Of a stretch of 64,000 nt of DNA, positions 42,680 through 53,306 are shown piece by piece (position 1 is the first letter of the stretch; each line of letters starts with the position of its first letter). The stretch is from Septoria linicola (Eukaryota > Ascomycota > Dothideomycetes > Mycosphaerellales > Mycosphaerellaceae): the NCBI GenBank assembly GCA_024114885.1, contig CP099426.1, positions 1,736,001 to 1,800,000 of the forward strand. The letters run 5' to 3'. A program made the position numbers and the translations under genes. The notes below the pieces were generated by a model. That model made no database searches. It saw only the letters and a list, made by a program, of their open reading frames with translations, and was not told the origin of the DNA.

Positions 42680-45097
42680 TCATAGCTTCGCACCAGTCTG
42701 CATACCCCTCCTCCTCCTAACCTTCTTCACCTCGCCCGCAGCTTCACTACTCGCATCCTCCCACATATCCTGCCCCGTCAGCGCAGCCAGCCCTAATATT
42801 CTCCTCGTCACAGTTCCACCTTCCTTCTTCCCTCGGAAGTCGCGTCTCGAAACATTAATACTCTCAGCAAAATCCCATAGCTTGCCTTCAGCGATAAGTC
42901 TGCCTGCTTGATCGTGTTTCGGCATCCATTCGTCGCCGAGTCGGACGCGTTCTTTCGTCTTTTGACCCTTGGAGGGGCGCGTAACGATGATGATGCCTTC
43001 TTCTTCGAAGCGGCCAAAGGCGTTTTTGAGAGCTTCTTTGTTGACTGCTTCGTAGTAGCCTAGATCGCCGCGGTGGTAGAGAGTTTTGCCGAGGAGTTGG
43101 GCTTTATCTTGCACTGTCTTCAGGTCGAGCCATGCTTCGTTGCCTAGGTATGAGGTGGGTGGGGCAAGCATGAATAGAGAGACGGCACCGAGCCATGAGG
43201 CTTCGATGAAGGGCCAGATGAGGAAGCAGTAAAAGTCGAAGTTCTCCATGTCGAGGTCGCGTTCGGATTGTGCAATGGAGATGTGCTGGATCCTGCCATC
43301 TTGTCCAGTGTGTAGACTCAGGACGCCGTCTTTCTCCAGGCCGTGTAGGGTGGCGGCCAGGTTCTCTTCCAGTGGGGTCGTGGGGAAGATGAACTCTGCT
43401 CGGAAGAGCTGTGATAGGAAGAAGACGTAGTCGTACAATTGCTTGTACTCCATCTTTAGTTCTGACTCGCTGCCTTCAAGTTTGACCCTGGTGTAGAGGG
43501 CGGCGCAGACGAGAGCTTGCGATATGAAGAGGTGTATCGTCATGTTTCGATAGAACGAAAGCTGGAAGCGATCTTCCGCATAGTACATCTCTTCTGGCAG
43601 CTCTTCGACTCGACCAACGAGTTTTGGACCAAGCACTTCTAGCGCTTTATCCACGACCTGCTCTGTTGGGGTTCCGGCGAAGTGTGCCACACGAGCATTT
43701 TGTGCTTTGACACGATCGGAAAGCCACTCCACTCGCCTCATAAGCTCGGTGCGGCCGATGCTGCGTCCAGTCAAAGTCAGTAGAACAGTGCCAACCAGAG
43801 CCGTGGGCATGACGACTGACACCTCATTGATGTCGCTCAGCACTTTGTAGCCAAAGGTCGTAAGCAGTCTTCTTCTCAAGTTCGCATCGTACGTGCCCTG
43901 CAAGCTGGTGTCCTTGCCTAACCGTGAGCTCTGCTCGTCAATGAATCCTCGTAGACTCCAAGGCTTCTGGAACCTGACATCCACCCTGCCCAGCTTTAAC
44001 GACAGCACATTCGACGCCGACAAGAAACTAGACAGATCCTCCTTCTTCTTCGGCTGTCCCAACAGCTCCGAAATGTACGAGTCCACTTCAATCACCTTGT
44101 CATACTGCGTCGACACGGGGCACACAATCGCATCCTCCACCCTCCCCGACAACAACGAATCCATCAAGAACCCCAGAATACCGAACTTCGGCTGCAACAA
44201 CTTTCCCGTCCTACTCCTCCCGCCCTCCACGAAGCACTCAAATGGATACCCATTCTGCAGCAACGTATCAATATAACTCTGCACCAGCGTCGTATACAAC
44301 TGGTCATCGCCAAAACTCCTCCTTATCCACATGGCACCCGCATGCTGCAAAAACGGCCCTACAAGCGGGAAATTCAAATTATCTCCCGCCACGACCGTCG
44401 GCAACGCCAGCCCCAGCCGATAGCATATCAGCTGCAAACTGACATAATCCACATGACTCCTATGACACGGCAAGAAGATGATACTCTGCTTCTTCTTCGC
44501 AGCCTCCTTTGCAACTTCCCTCAACGCCAATACTTCTTGCGTACTCACATGAATACCCTGGTGATACGCCCTCGTCAAAAGCTGCGTGGCAAAATAGTAT
44601 GCTCCGCGAATGAAGCGTTTACTCTCCATTTTCAGAATCATCTTATCCAGATTCTCGTACGCGACTTCAGCAAGCTGTGCTTCAATTTCCTCTCTCCTCG
44701 CTTGTCGTTTCCGCCTCGTAACCTCATCCTCGCCATCCAGTCGCTTGGGCCCGAGTAGATCCTCATGAATCTCCACTTCGATGCGCTTCTTCGCGAGTTC
44801 TGCGATGCGGGCTTTGAGCATGGGTTGCTTCATGACCATGCCTTTCATGTTTTCGCTGAAGCCGTCGTAGAAGACCGGAGGGCCGACGACATGGTCGTAG
44901 GAGCGCCATGCTTTGCCGAGGACGTGCAGGCCGAGTTCTTGCAGGGCGTTGAGGGGCTCGCTGCGGAATTTGGCGTAGGGTTCGAGGAGTTCTTGTTCGG
45001 TGTCGCTGGCGGTGGGGAGGACGCGGAGGTCGTCGCCGACGATGGCGAGGTCGGAGGCTCCTTGGCCTGCGCCGGATGGAGGTGGAGGAGAAGACAT
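42680..45097 (-). CDS. PlsB/GNPAT-type glycerol-phosphate or DHAP acyltransferase, likely peroxisomal
   Basis: Acylates the sn-1 position of glycerol-3-phosphate or dihydroxyacetone phosphate, the entry step to glycerolipids and ether lipids. Single exon, 805 aa. Acyltransferase block I is FLPCHRSHVDYVSL (HX4D catalytic motif, ~225). Later blocks include GAMWIRRSF and FVEGGRSRTGK (phosphate-binding), then AIVCPVSTQYDK. This is the bacterial PlsB/animal GNPAT lineage, not the ER Gat1/Sct1 lineage. The protein ends GAKL; AKL fits the PTS1 consensus, so import into peroxisomes is likely and favours a DHAP acyltransferase role. Targeting and substrate are inferences from the tripeptide and family. 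Confidence 0.88.
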   Translation of the reverse strand: MSSPPPPSGAGQGASDLAIVGDDLRVLPTASDTEQELLEPYAKFRSEPLNALQELGLHVLGKAWRSYDHVVGPPVFYDGFSENMKGMVMKQPMLKARIAELAKKRIEVEIHEDLLGPKRLDGEDEVTRRKRQARREEIEAQLAEVAYENLDKMILKMESKRFIRGAYYFATQLLTRAYHQGIHVSTQEVLALREVAKEAAKKKQSIIFLPCHRSHVDYVSLQLICYRLGLALPTVVAGDNLNFPLVGPFLQHAGAMWIRRSFGDDQLYTTLVQSYIDTLLQNGYPFECFVEGGRSRTGKLLQPKFGILGFLMDSLLSGRVEDAIVCPVSTQYDKVIEVDSYISELLGQPKKKEDLSSFLSASNVLSLKLGRVDVRFQKPWSLRGFIDEQSSRLGKDTSLQGTYDANLRRRLLTTFGYKVLSDINEVSVVMPTALVGTVLLTLTGRSIGRTELMRRVEWLSDRVKAQNARVAHFAGTPTEQVVDKALEVLGPKLVGRVEELPEEMYYAEDRFQLSFYRNMTIHLFISQALVCAALYTRVKLEGSESELKMEYKQLYDYVFFLSQLFRAEFIFPTTPLEENLAATLHGLEKDGVLSLHTGQDGRIQHISIAQSERDLDMENFDFYCFLIWPFIEASWLGAVSLFMLAPPTSYLGNEAWLDLKTVQDKAQLLGKTLYHRGDLGYYEAVNKEALKNAFGRFEEEGIIIVTRPSKGQKTKERVRLGDEWMPKHDQAGRLIAEGKLWDFAESINVSRRDFRGKKEGGTVTRRILGLAALTGQDMWEDASSEAAGEVKKVRRRRGMQTGAKL

Positions 45098-45451
45098 GGT
45101 GGGTTGTGGTTGTGCTTCGAGGTGGAAGGTCGGGTTATGCTACCGGAGCATGTCTACGCTTCTTGCGTTCGAGATGCTGTACGTGAGAGTGATATCAGAA
45201 TGTCTCGTCAACGCCTTGACATAGTGTGCAACTCAGTCTAGGTTTAGGCAACGAATTGCGAACATGAGCGCAAGAGTGGCTTTGCAACACTGAGAGACCG
45301 AACTGAGATCGAGACCTGTCGTATGGCCGTGCCTCGGCTCCAAAATCAAGGTTGAAAACAAGGTTGTGGAGAGAGATATAGCTCGAAGTCAATCTTATCG
45401 CCGTGCAGGTCATCACCGCAGCATTATCTGCCTCTTTTTCCGTTGCTCAGG
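45098..45451. other. Intergenic upstream of acyltransferase
   Basis: About 350 bp; presumably the acyltransferase promoter. No gene seen. Confidence 0.5.
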
Positions 45452-45601
45452 TCATCTGGAACAGCATCCTTCACCGACCTCGCACGCCATCAAGACATCC
45501 CCAGCCACGCCTACAAAATCTCCAAAGTTGGCTTGAATATGCTCACGGCGTTGTACGCCATTGAAAATAAAGAGTTTTGTTTTCTCGCTGTGTCGCCTGG
45601 T
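45452..45601 (+). pseudogene. Fragment of a short-chain dehydrogenase/reductase
   Basis: About 50 codons read like the catalytic core of a classical SDR: SSGTASFTDL (catalytic Ser strand), then HAYKISKVGLNMLTALYA (the YxxxK motif) and FLAVSPG. A CTCAG precedes it and a GTATGT-like donor follows, so it may once have been an internal exon. I find neither the TGxxxGxG cofactor-binding half upstream nor a credible C-terminus downstream. Most likely a decayed relic. Confidence 0.5.
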
Positions 45602-45970
45602 GTATGTTCTCTCCTTCCTTCTCCTTTCATTCTCAGGGCAGACAAGTCGCAGAGCGGCAAGTTTTCTGAACATTCATGTGCCCGGGTGGGAGGACAAAGG
45701 GCCAAATTCTTACAATGGGGAAGGAGATTCCTTGGTAGTTAATAGTGGTCGAAGATTGCTGGAATCCATCAGACACCAAAAAAAAAAGAAATGGAAACTT
45801 TGTTGAAACAGTGCGAAATTTCATGTGCCAATGCATTCGTTATCCACGTGAAGAGTTATCGTATCGTTCGAGCCATGCTCGCTCGCTCGTTCGCCAGGAA
45901 AAACACAATTCCACTGCAAGAACGCCGCCTAAAATTTCCCATAATTCACATGCATCAAGCTCGCCGGTTT
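45602..45970. other. Intergenic, nothing recognised
   Basis: About 370 bp with a short poly-A run near 45780; presumably decayed sequence and the MCM4 3' flank. Confidence 0.5.
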
Positions 45971-48939
45971 CTATAAGTCCTCAGTCGAGCAGTTTGGGTG
46001 CACGACATAAATATTCCTGTTGGTTCTCTCCAAACCAGTGCCGTCTTCTTCGGCCAGACCTTCGCCCTGGACCTTCATGAGGACGTTGTTCTGCGGGTAT
46101 CATTAGCACGAGTTATCGTCAAAAGAAGCATCATGTATCGATTTACCTTCACCATACGCTTCAAGACCTTCCGTGCCAGCGCTTGCGAAGCAGCCAGATC
46201 TTCCGTGTCGTGAATCTCTTCTTCCACCTGCTCTGTGTACCATTGCAACAGCTCGGTTTCCTCAACTCCGTCTTGCTCTTCGTTTTGATCGAGGTTGACA
46301 CGCTTGAGCAGCATATTTTGAATCCTGATGAAATCGTCGAATTTGATCTGCGTCTTCGGTCGTGATGGTGCAGGTGTCTGCGAGGCTCTAGTTCCCGCAG
46401 GAGTCGCGGCGTGGCCGTCTTCGTCCATCTGGTCATCTTCCTCATCACCAGGAGCAGCTCCAGCCTCAGCGTCATCCACAGCCGCCGCTTCATCCTCATC
46501 TTCAAACTCCACATCGTCCTTCTCGACGCTGATGATACTTTGTTGTAGCAGCTTGAAAGCCTCGTCTACAAAGTCGGGCGTCACCTCATCGACGCAGTTT
46601 GCTTTGGCAATGGCTTCGCTGAGACGAATGAGAGACTCCAGCTGACGGACTGTAATGCGGTAAGAATTGCGCCCGATTCCTCCTTGAGCGTCGTCTGCGC
46701 GCAACTCCTTGTACTTCTGTACAAGATATCCTCGCGCTTGCTCGGTAAAGACTGGCTGGAAGAGGCGGGCGAAGCGGATGTATCGTTGCAGCTGCTCAGT
46801 GCTGAACTCTGGCTCAATGGCTTCGTCCTTCAATTGGTGGAGTCCTACAATATGTTTGGCCAGATGCTCGTCGACGTCCTCGTTGCACTCGTCGAGCACG
46901 ACGAAGAACAAGTCGAAACGAGACATGATGGGTGCACTCATGTTGATGTTTGCACGAAGCGTCGTCTTTCGATTGTAGCGACCAGCCACGGGATTGGCAG
47001 CCGCAAGAATCGACGTTCGAGCGTTGAGCGTTGCTTGGATGCCAGCTTTCGCGATGGATATTGTCTGCTGTTCCATGGCTTCGTGAATGGCAACCTGGTC
47101 TGCAATGTCCATCTTGTCGAATTCGTCGATCGCGCAGATCCCGTTGTCAGCAAGCATGAGGGCACCGGCTTCGATGGTGAACTCGCCAGTCTCCTCATCC
47201 TTGACCACGGCAGCTGTCAAACCAGCAGCAGATGATGCCTTGCCAGATGTGTAGACAGCGCGGGGCAGGAAGGAGCAGACATATTTCAAGAACTGCGATT
47301 TGCTGGTAGACGGATCTCCAACAATGCAAATATTGATGTCGCCACGTAAAGCCATGCCTTCTGGGGTGGTCTTACTAACACCACCCATCATCTGCAAGAG
47401 AAGACCTTTCTTCACGATAGTGTGACCATACACCATAGGTGCCAGCGAGTCGACCAGCCGCATGTAGATGTTGTCTGACTGCACCATGTCTCGAAGCTCA
47501 TCGATTTCTGCTGGAGTCAAAGTATCGAGGTATTCTTGCTGCGCCTTCTCGCCACTGACGCCGTCTGTGTTGTCGACATTCTGCGCGAGTGAGCTCATCA
47601 AGTTACCTGCCTGTCCTTTCAGGTGCTGACTTGAGTGGTGGCCCTGGGTCGATGTATCCGGAGTAAGCATATTTGCGAGGAAGGCCATTCGGTAGGTCAG
47701 ATCACGCACACCGAGTGCCTTCAAACCAGACACGCCGGAACCACCGGTGTCAGAGCCTCGCTGTGCTTGAGTATCTCTGACAGCTTGCACTCTCATTCCT
47801 GGCACTCTGAACTGACTAACGTCTGGCACCACGATCAGTGTACCGGTGAAAATGCACTTCTCACCAGCCTTGGCACGATCCACCATTTCTCCACGCAAGA
47901 TAACTTCCATCGTTCTCGGCATGCTTCCTGTCGGAATTTCTGAGCTGTTCTCCTGGATCTTGACTTTCTGCCAATCGATGAAAGTGCTTTGTCTGATATC
48001 AAGGCGCCATCCCTGTCGGTTACCACATGTTGCGTTTGGGCATTGTGTCGGCTCAGAGTACTTGAAAATTTGTTCCACGTCCGGCACCAGACTGTTGCAC
48101 ACCTCGCAGATGAATGTTGCAAGGTGCAGCTCAGGTCGGACCTCCGACGTCCTCGTGACGGTACCAGATATCGAGACCAGCTTGCCAATCTGCTCCGTTC
48201 GCAATTGTCGCACTCTCGACACCAATGGCAGGTTGTAGAAGGCCAGAGTGAAAATCTTGTCTGTCTGTTGATTTGGCGTCTTGTCATTTAGAGTGCTTCC
48301 GTCATCCTCACTCAGACTCTGCGTAGCCTGAGAAGTGTCTGTCCTGGCCGTAGTAGAGCCTGGCTGTCTGTGCATGCGATAGTATTGTGGCTCATACTTG
48401 GCGATCAAGCTATTCAGAGCACGGAGCATATACGGCTGGAATCGGTAGAAATCGCCCTGAATCGCGTTGGCAAGAATGCCTCGCTCGTGGTCCATCAGGT
48501 GTGTAAAGTCCACGTAGAGGGTGGAGAGTCCGAATTGTGCTAAGCCATGCACTTGCGCAATGTAGTACTTATTCGTCGTCACGGCACTCGATGTGGGTTG
48601 TGCTGACGGAGTGGGATCCTCCGTGAAGTTCTCCAAGAATCGCTCGAACTGAATGCCCAGTGTTTCTGCGGTGGTGTCTACAACTCGTGGTATGTCTGCT
48701 GCGCCCGTCGTCGCTCGTCGCATGCCCCTTCGTCCGACAACTTCATCGTCCGCAAAGCCATCGATGTCGCTATGCAAGCCTGGTGTGCTCACCGAAGGTG
48801 GTCCTCTCGGCGTGCCTGTGCCCCTGGGTCGTGATGAAGAACGGGCCTGCCGCCTTCGTCCCGCCGATGCATCACTCCGTGGCTCTCGTGGTGTTGGTGC
48901 ATTATCAGAACTCATTGCCATATCCATCAGTGAAGACAT
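45971..48939 (-). CDS. MCM4: DNA replication licensing helicase subunit Mcm4 (Cdc54)
   Basis: Subunit of the Mcm2-7 replicative helicase. Proposed exons (minus): 48939-46147 and 46090-45971, giving 970 aa; the 56-nt intron moves the C-terminus to NIYVVHPNCSTEDL. Features in order: a disordered Ser/Arg/Pro N-terminal tail with SP/TP sites (target of DDK and CDK in family members), the Mcm4-like GIQFERFLENF, a C4 zinc finger (CEVC...CPNATC), AAA+ Walker A GDPSTSKSQFLK, Walker B with CAIDEFDKM, and the arginine-finger motif MSRFDLFFVVLDE. The frame is open upstream of 48939 without an ATG, so a further 5' exon is possible. Divergent from the IDI gene. Confidence 0.94.
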
Positions 48940-49452
48940 CTTGACCTTTGGGGTGCTGGAAGGTGTTGATGTGAGATGGCTCGTCGCAGAGATGGAGCTG
49001 AACCGCCAAACTTCACAATGCGGGACCACACGTTCAAGACGACGCGTCTGAGCGCTTCCTTTTCGCGACTCGGTGGCCAAATATCTTGGCCCACCCACAC
49101 TACACTTTGCTTCCAACCTCCAGCACTCTTTGGCAAAAGTAACGGGAGTGACCGCAGAGTGTCCTTTCAATTTCAGACACTACACAATCACGAAGCTATC
49201 TTCCACAATCTTCTCCTGTGAAAGACAGCAGAAATACTATCCGGCCACATGTTTCTCGCTCCAGGATCACGCGTAAAGTGCTCGCTTAAAGTTGGGACCT
49301 GCAGATCGATAGCTAGTTCTAGCCAAGACTCAGGGATTGTTTCTGTGGAGGGGGAAACTAGCAACAAAGACATCGAACCATTCGGCCTCTGGCAGACGAC
49401 TTGATTACTTTCGATCTGCCACTCCACGACATTGTGCAAAGCCGCCGCTACG
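48940..49452. other. Divergent promoter, MCM4 and IDI1
   Basis: About 510 bp between two divergent ATGs. The part nearest MCM4 stays open in its frame and might hold 5' coding sequence. Otherwise nothing seen. Confidence 0.5.
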
Positions 49453-50289
49453 ATGACCGCAACGACGACCGTGACGCAGACTGCGTCCCCCTCTTCCGCA
49501 GAGAGCATTCTGCGACTGTTTCCCGAAATCAACACGGAGCTTGCAACCCAAACACAGTCTGCCACACAGGATGCGGACATGGCAGGCTATGACGAGGAGC
49601 AGATCCGTCTCATGGACGAGGTCTGCATTGTGCTCGACGACAACGACATGCCGATCGGTAGTGGGTCGAAGAAGATGTGCCATCTCATGGACAACATCAA
49701 CAAGGGACTTCTACACCGTGCTTTCTCCGTGTTCCTCTTTGATTCACAAAACCGATTATTGTTGCAGCAACGAGCTTCCGAGAAGATTACATTCCCAGAC
49801 CTATGGACGAATACCTGCTGCTCTCACCCACTGGGCATTCCTGGCGAGACCGGGTCTACATTGGATGCTGCAGTGATGGGCGTGAAAAGAGCCGCGCAAA
49901 GAAAGCTTGACCAAGAGTTGGGAATCAAGTCTGAGCAGGTGCCAATCGAGAAATTCAACTTCCTGACCAGAATACATTATCTCGCACCAAGTGACGGAAA
50001 GTGGGGCGAGCACGAAGTGGACTACATTCTGTTCATCAAGGCGGACGTCGACGTCGTGCCAAACCCAAACGAGGTGCAGGCCACGAAGTACGTCTCACCA
50101 AAGGAACTTAAGGCAATGTTCGCAGAGGGCAAGCTTGCTTTCACGCCATGGTTCAAGCTCATCTGCGAAAGCATGTTATTTGAGTGGTGGCAGCATCTGG
50201 ACAGCGGCTTGGAGAAGTACTTGGGCGAGACTGAGATCAGAAGGATGTTGCCTGCCAAGGTCAATGGCGCACCAAAGCCAATTGTTTGA
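49453..50289 (+). CDS. IDI1: Isopentenyl-diphosphate delta-isomerase
   Basis: Interconverts IPP and DMAPP, feeding sterol and isoprenoid synthesis. Single exon, 278 aa from ATG 49453. The Nudix-type fold is plain: LLHRAFSVFLFDSQNRLLLQ, the catalytic Cys in WTNTCCSHPLG, the metal/catalytic Glu in KWGEHEVDYILF, and FTPWFKLI near the end. The ~55-residue N-terminal extension is Thr/Ser-rich. No peroxisomal or mitochondrial signal is evident. Confidence 0.95.
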   Translation: MTATTTVTQTASPSSAESILRLFPEINTELATQTQSATQDADMAGYDEEQIRLMDEVCIVLDDNDMPIGSGSKKMCHLMDNINKGLLHRAFSVFLFDSQNRLLLQQRASEKITFPDLWTNTCCSHPLGIPGETGSTLDAAVMGVKRAAQRKLDQELGIKSEQVPIEKFNFLTRIHYLAPSDGKWGEHEVDYILFIKADVDVVPNPNEVQATKYVSPKELKAMFAEGKLAFTPWFKLICESMLFEWWQHLDSGLEKYLGETEIRRMLPAKVNGAPKPIV

Positions 50290-50613
50290 GTTGGTAACAT
50301 TGTAGAGCGTGGTTGTGTATAGCCTTCTGTTTCGTGCATGGTTGGGAGTTCCTACGAGTTGTTGAAGATACCAGAGAGCGACAGAATCTCAAGCAGCTGA
50401 AATGGACATGATCATGGAGACAATTCTCGTCGACGGTGCTCTTCAAAGACTGTTGGAGGTGTTTGTAAATTTGTGGCGGTGTATGTCGCTCTTGCCGTAA
50501 GTGGTGTGACAGCTCTTTCCTCCAGCTACAGGTGCCTGCTGCGTGGGACCCAACACAACATCAGCTTGGCCACTCCCAAAGTCAACAGTGGTGATCGACG
50601 AGATTTGCCAACA
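50290..50613. other. Intergenic, nothing recognised
   Basis: About 320 bp between two same-strand genes. The last part stays open in the frame of the next gene without a good ATG. Confidence 0.5.
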
Positions 50614-52998
50614 ATGTCTCGCGCACAAGAGCGCGTTCGACGCTTAGCACAGCTCAACCAGCGCCCACTACCACCTGCGATCACGTACGGAACTCGGCGA
50701 GGAAACCGCATTCCTCTCAAGGGCAATCAGTTCTTACGACCTGATCCTTACGACATACCAAGTGATGAAGACGATGAGCCACCTGTTGCATCACGCCATG
50801 TGAAGATTGGCAAGACATACTCCGCAAAGCAGCCAAACGCGGACGACTCACCACTTTCTGAGGACCAACTTGAGGCGGTGTACGGCCGAGATGCAACACC
50901 AATCTCTTCTCCTCCAAGACGGTTGACCCCGAGTAGTCGAAACGGTAACGAAGCTCAGGTCCCTCTGGTCGTCAAAAGCGTGAAACCTTCGACAAGGCGT
51001 ACGATAGCTCAGCCCACTCCCGCGCGACCTGTCCCCGAGCCTCCCAGTGAGCCCCAATCTACTACAAGCTCTTTTAGCGTTGCGAAGGCAGTAAGCCGCA
51101 AACGTCGCACCATACCTCAGAGAACCCCAACAACAGCCCACTCTCGGTTCAACAGGAAAGACGCCACCAGGCCAGCTCATCGAGCTCGACCGACAGTCAT
51201 TACGTCCTCACTCACACCTGACGACTCCTCCAACGCTCATTTCACACAGCGCACAGGCCGAACTCCAGCGAGCTCAAAACACACGAGCACTACGGAGAGT
51301 CTCAAGACGAAGCCTCATTTGCCGGTCGGCGAACTTCTGCTGGTCAGGTCTCCCTCTCAGGCTGGCTTTGAGTGTGACCATATCAGCACTGTCCAGGGGC
51401 CAGAGGTACAAGACCCGATTGCCGATAGCTCTACTCGAGAAAGCAGCCTCGATCTCCGTGCGGACACCCATGCGCCGTCATCGGCCAAAGCCCCTCTGAT
51501 CTCAATCAGAAAACGGATCAGACCGCCAAAGTTCACTCACAGATCGGTCGCGGCTTTGCGTGACCGACAAAGAGCACGCGCGCCTTTCTTCAAAGCCTCA
51601 AAAGACGCACGCACGTCGGGTGATGGATTTGAAGCTATGGAGCTCAAGGTCTCGCATCCTGCTTCGATAATGAAGAAGCGTCGTGCGCGGAAGCCGCTTA
51701 CATCTGGATTCTCTGCTCTGACCTTGCGAGCGGGACCTCTACCGGACGTTGACTTTAGCACAAGTAGTGTCAAGTGCAAAGAAGAGGAGTCAAGCCACGA
51801 TGTCGATCTATCCATGGCAGATGACGAGGGCGCACATTCTAATGCAAGCACATCTGAGGTCCTGTGGCCGACGCAGTGCCAGCTACCGAGCTTTAGCAAT
51901 CGCGTGCTGGACGAGGCAGTAGCGCAGAAGTTGTCTTCCGTCTCTGCGCCCAGACGTGTGTACTCCATATCCTCAGATGATGATGAAGAAGATCAGGGAG
52001 AAGACTGGCTTGAGCCAGAGGTCGAGAACTCTTCTGAGACTGGGGGAGCGAGCTTTGCTGGTCATGATGAGAATATTCCTCAACAAGCAAATTCCGGTGA
52101 CCAGCCCACCTTCAGTCGACTCATGCGACAGGCCTTGTCAGGCGCCTATGTGGACGCTGGCCGTCCCCGTGACACTGGGGTCAATTTCGACTTCCGAAAG
52201 TCTGCTACCCCGGGTACTGCTGCAAGAGTTCCTTTCGACAGACGTCACCTGATGGGGGTCGATGAGATGATCGACGACGAGCTTGATCTGGGGGATGCTT
52301 CGGTTCCAGCCAAAACTCACAACATTCAGCACGAAGCCCTTGTCAATATAGGCAGATTTCAGGATGAGGACATACCTGTACGACAGCCTCAGCCTCGCTC
52401 AATACTGAGACGGGAGACGCCAGTCGTACAGGATGGTGCGACAGGGCCAGAGCATACCACAACCAATACCCGACGCAATAGCATGCGGGCGATCGAAGGA
52501 AGCCACTACTTTCATCCAATACGTCGGAGTGAGGACGACTGCAACGAGATGCCTCCACGCCACGGACAACTGGCATGTGTCAGACGTAATACGGAGGTCG
52601 AACTTGCTGATGAGAGTCACTACTTCAGCCATGCGACTGGCAAACTTCGTGACCAGAGTCAGTCGAAGCCACGCATCATCAAGCAACGTTCAAGTGAAGC
52701 TCGAAGAGCTAGTTACTACAGTCAACAAGGGGTCCCCATTCCTGACAGCGATGATGCCGTGCTTGAGACTTCCACAGCTGTGCGAGAGACCTCACCTGAG
52801 CATCTAGACTATACCAGCTTCAGCAAACTCAATGTGCTCAAGCGAAATGCCGAAACGACCTGGAGTTCCAGTCTGCCGAAGACCCCGAGAGATCTCAAGA
52901 CCTTGACGAGGACTGTCAGTCGGGAGCATGGAACGCTGAGTCAGTCTACGAGGAGGAAGCCGAGCTTGCCATTCCAGTCGCCCGTGAAGGTGATGTAG
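50614..52998 (+). CDS. Large disordered protein of unknown function
   Basis: Single exon, 794 aa from ATG 50614 (MSRAQERVRRLAQL). Most of it is rich in Ser, Arg, Pro and Asp with SP/TP sites and several basic patches (SRKRR, KKRRARK), which suggests a nuclear, phosphorylated, mostly disordered protein. A recurring short motif is seen near the C-terminus: GSHYFHPIRR, ESHYFSHATG and RASYYSQQG. Acidic clusters (SSDDDEEDQ) lie mid-protein. No enzyme motif is visible and I recognise no family; the long intact frame argues that it is real. Confidence 0.65.
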   Translation: MSRAQERVRRLAQLNQRPLPPAITYGTRRGNRIPLKGNQFLRPDPYDIPSDEDDEPPVASRHVKIGKTYSAKQPNADDSPLSEDQLEAVYGRDATPISSPPRRLTPSSRNGNEAQVPLVVKSVKPSTRRTIAQPTPARPVPEPPSEPQSTTSSFSVAKAVSRKRRTIPQRTPTTAHSRFNRKDATRPAHRARPTVITSSLTPDDSSNAHFTQRTGRTPASSKHTSTTESLKTKPHLPVGELLLVRSPSQAGFECDHISTVQGPEVQDPIADSSTRESSLDLRADTHAPSSAKAPLISIRKRIRPPKFTHRSVAALRDRQRARAPFFKASKDARTSGDGFEAMELKVSHPASIMKKRRARKPLTSGFSALTLRAGPLPDVDFSTSSVKCKEEESSHDVDLSMADDEGAHSNASTSEVLWPTQCQLPSFSNRVLDEAVAQKLSSVSAPRRVYSISSDDDEEDQGEDWLEPEVENSSETGGASFAGHDENIPQQANSGDQPTFSRLMRQALSGAYVDAGRPRDTGVNFDFRKSATPGTAARVPFDRRHLMGVDEMIDDELDLGDASVPAKTHNIQHEALVNIGRFQDEDIPVRQPQPRSILRRETPVVQDGATGPEHTTTNTRRNSMRAIEGSHYFHPIRRSEDDCNEMPPRHGQLACVRRNTEVELADESHYFSHATGKLRDQSQSKPRIIKQRSSEARRASYYSQQGVPIPDSDDAVLETSTAVRETSPEHLDYTSFSKLNVLKRNAETTWSSSLPKTPRDLKTLTRTVSREHGTLSQSTRRKPSLPFQSPVKVM

Positions 52999-53306
52999 GC
53001 TTGCTGGTGCATAGTATGCCTCCCAACACACAGAGCTGCAGTGCGTGATGGCGGACATTTACAAGCATAATCTTGGGGTGCTTATACATGTTCAGACGAC
53101 TGACAGCCTATACTCGGCGTCTTCATAGCTTTATCAGTTTGCAACCATTTACTTGGACGTCGAGGCATCTAACATATTGAGAGTTGTTGCATTAATCTTT
53201 CGCTCACAAGGAGCTTCAGCGCTGAGAACATATCTACATCCTCAACGTACTTCCACGAAATGCTCACTACTCATAATCTCAGCCCTTCCCTCACTCATCA
53301 TCATCA
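52999..53306. other. Intergenic, convergent 3' ends
   Basis: About 310 bp; nothing recognised apart from a short TCATCA run at the right edge. Confidence 0.55.
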
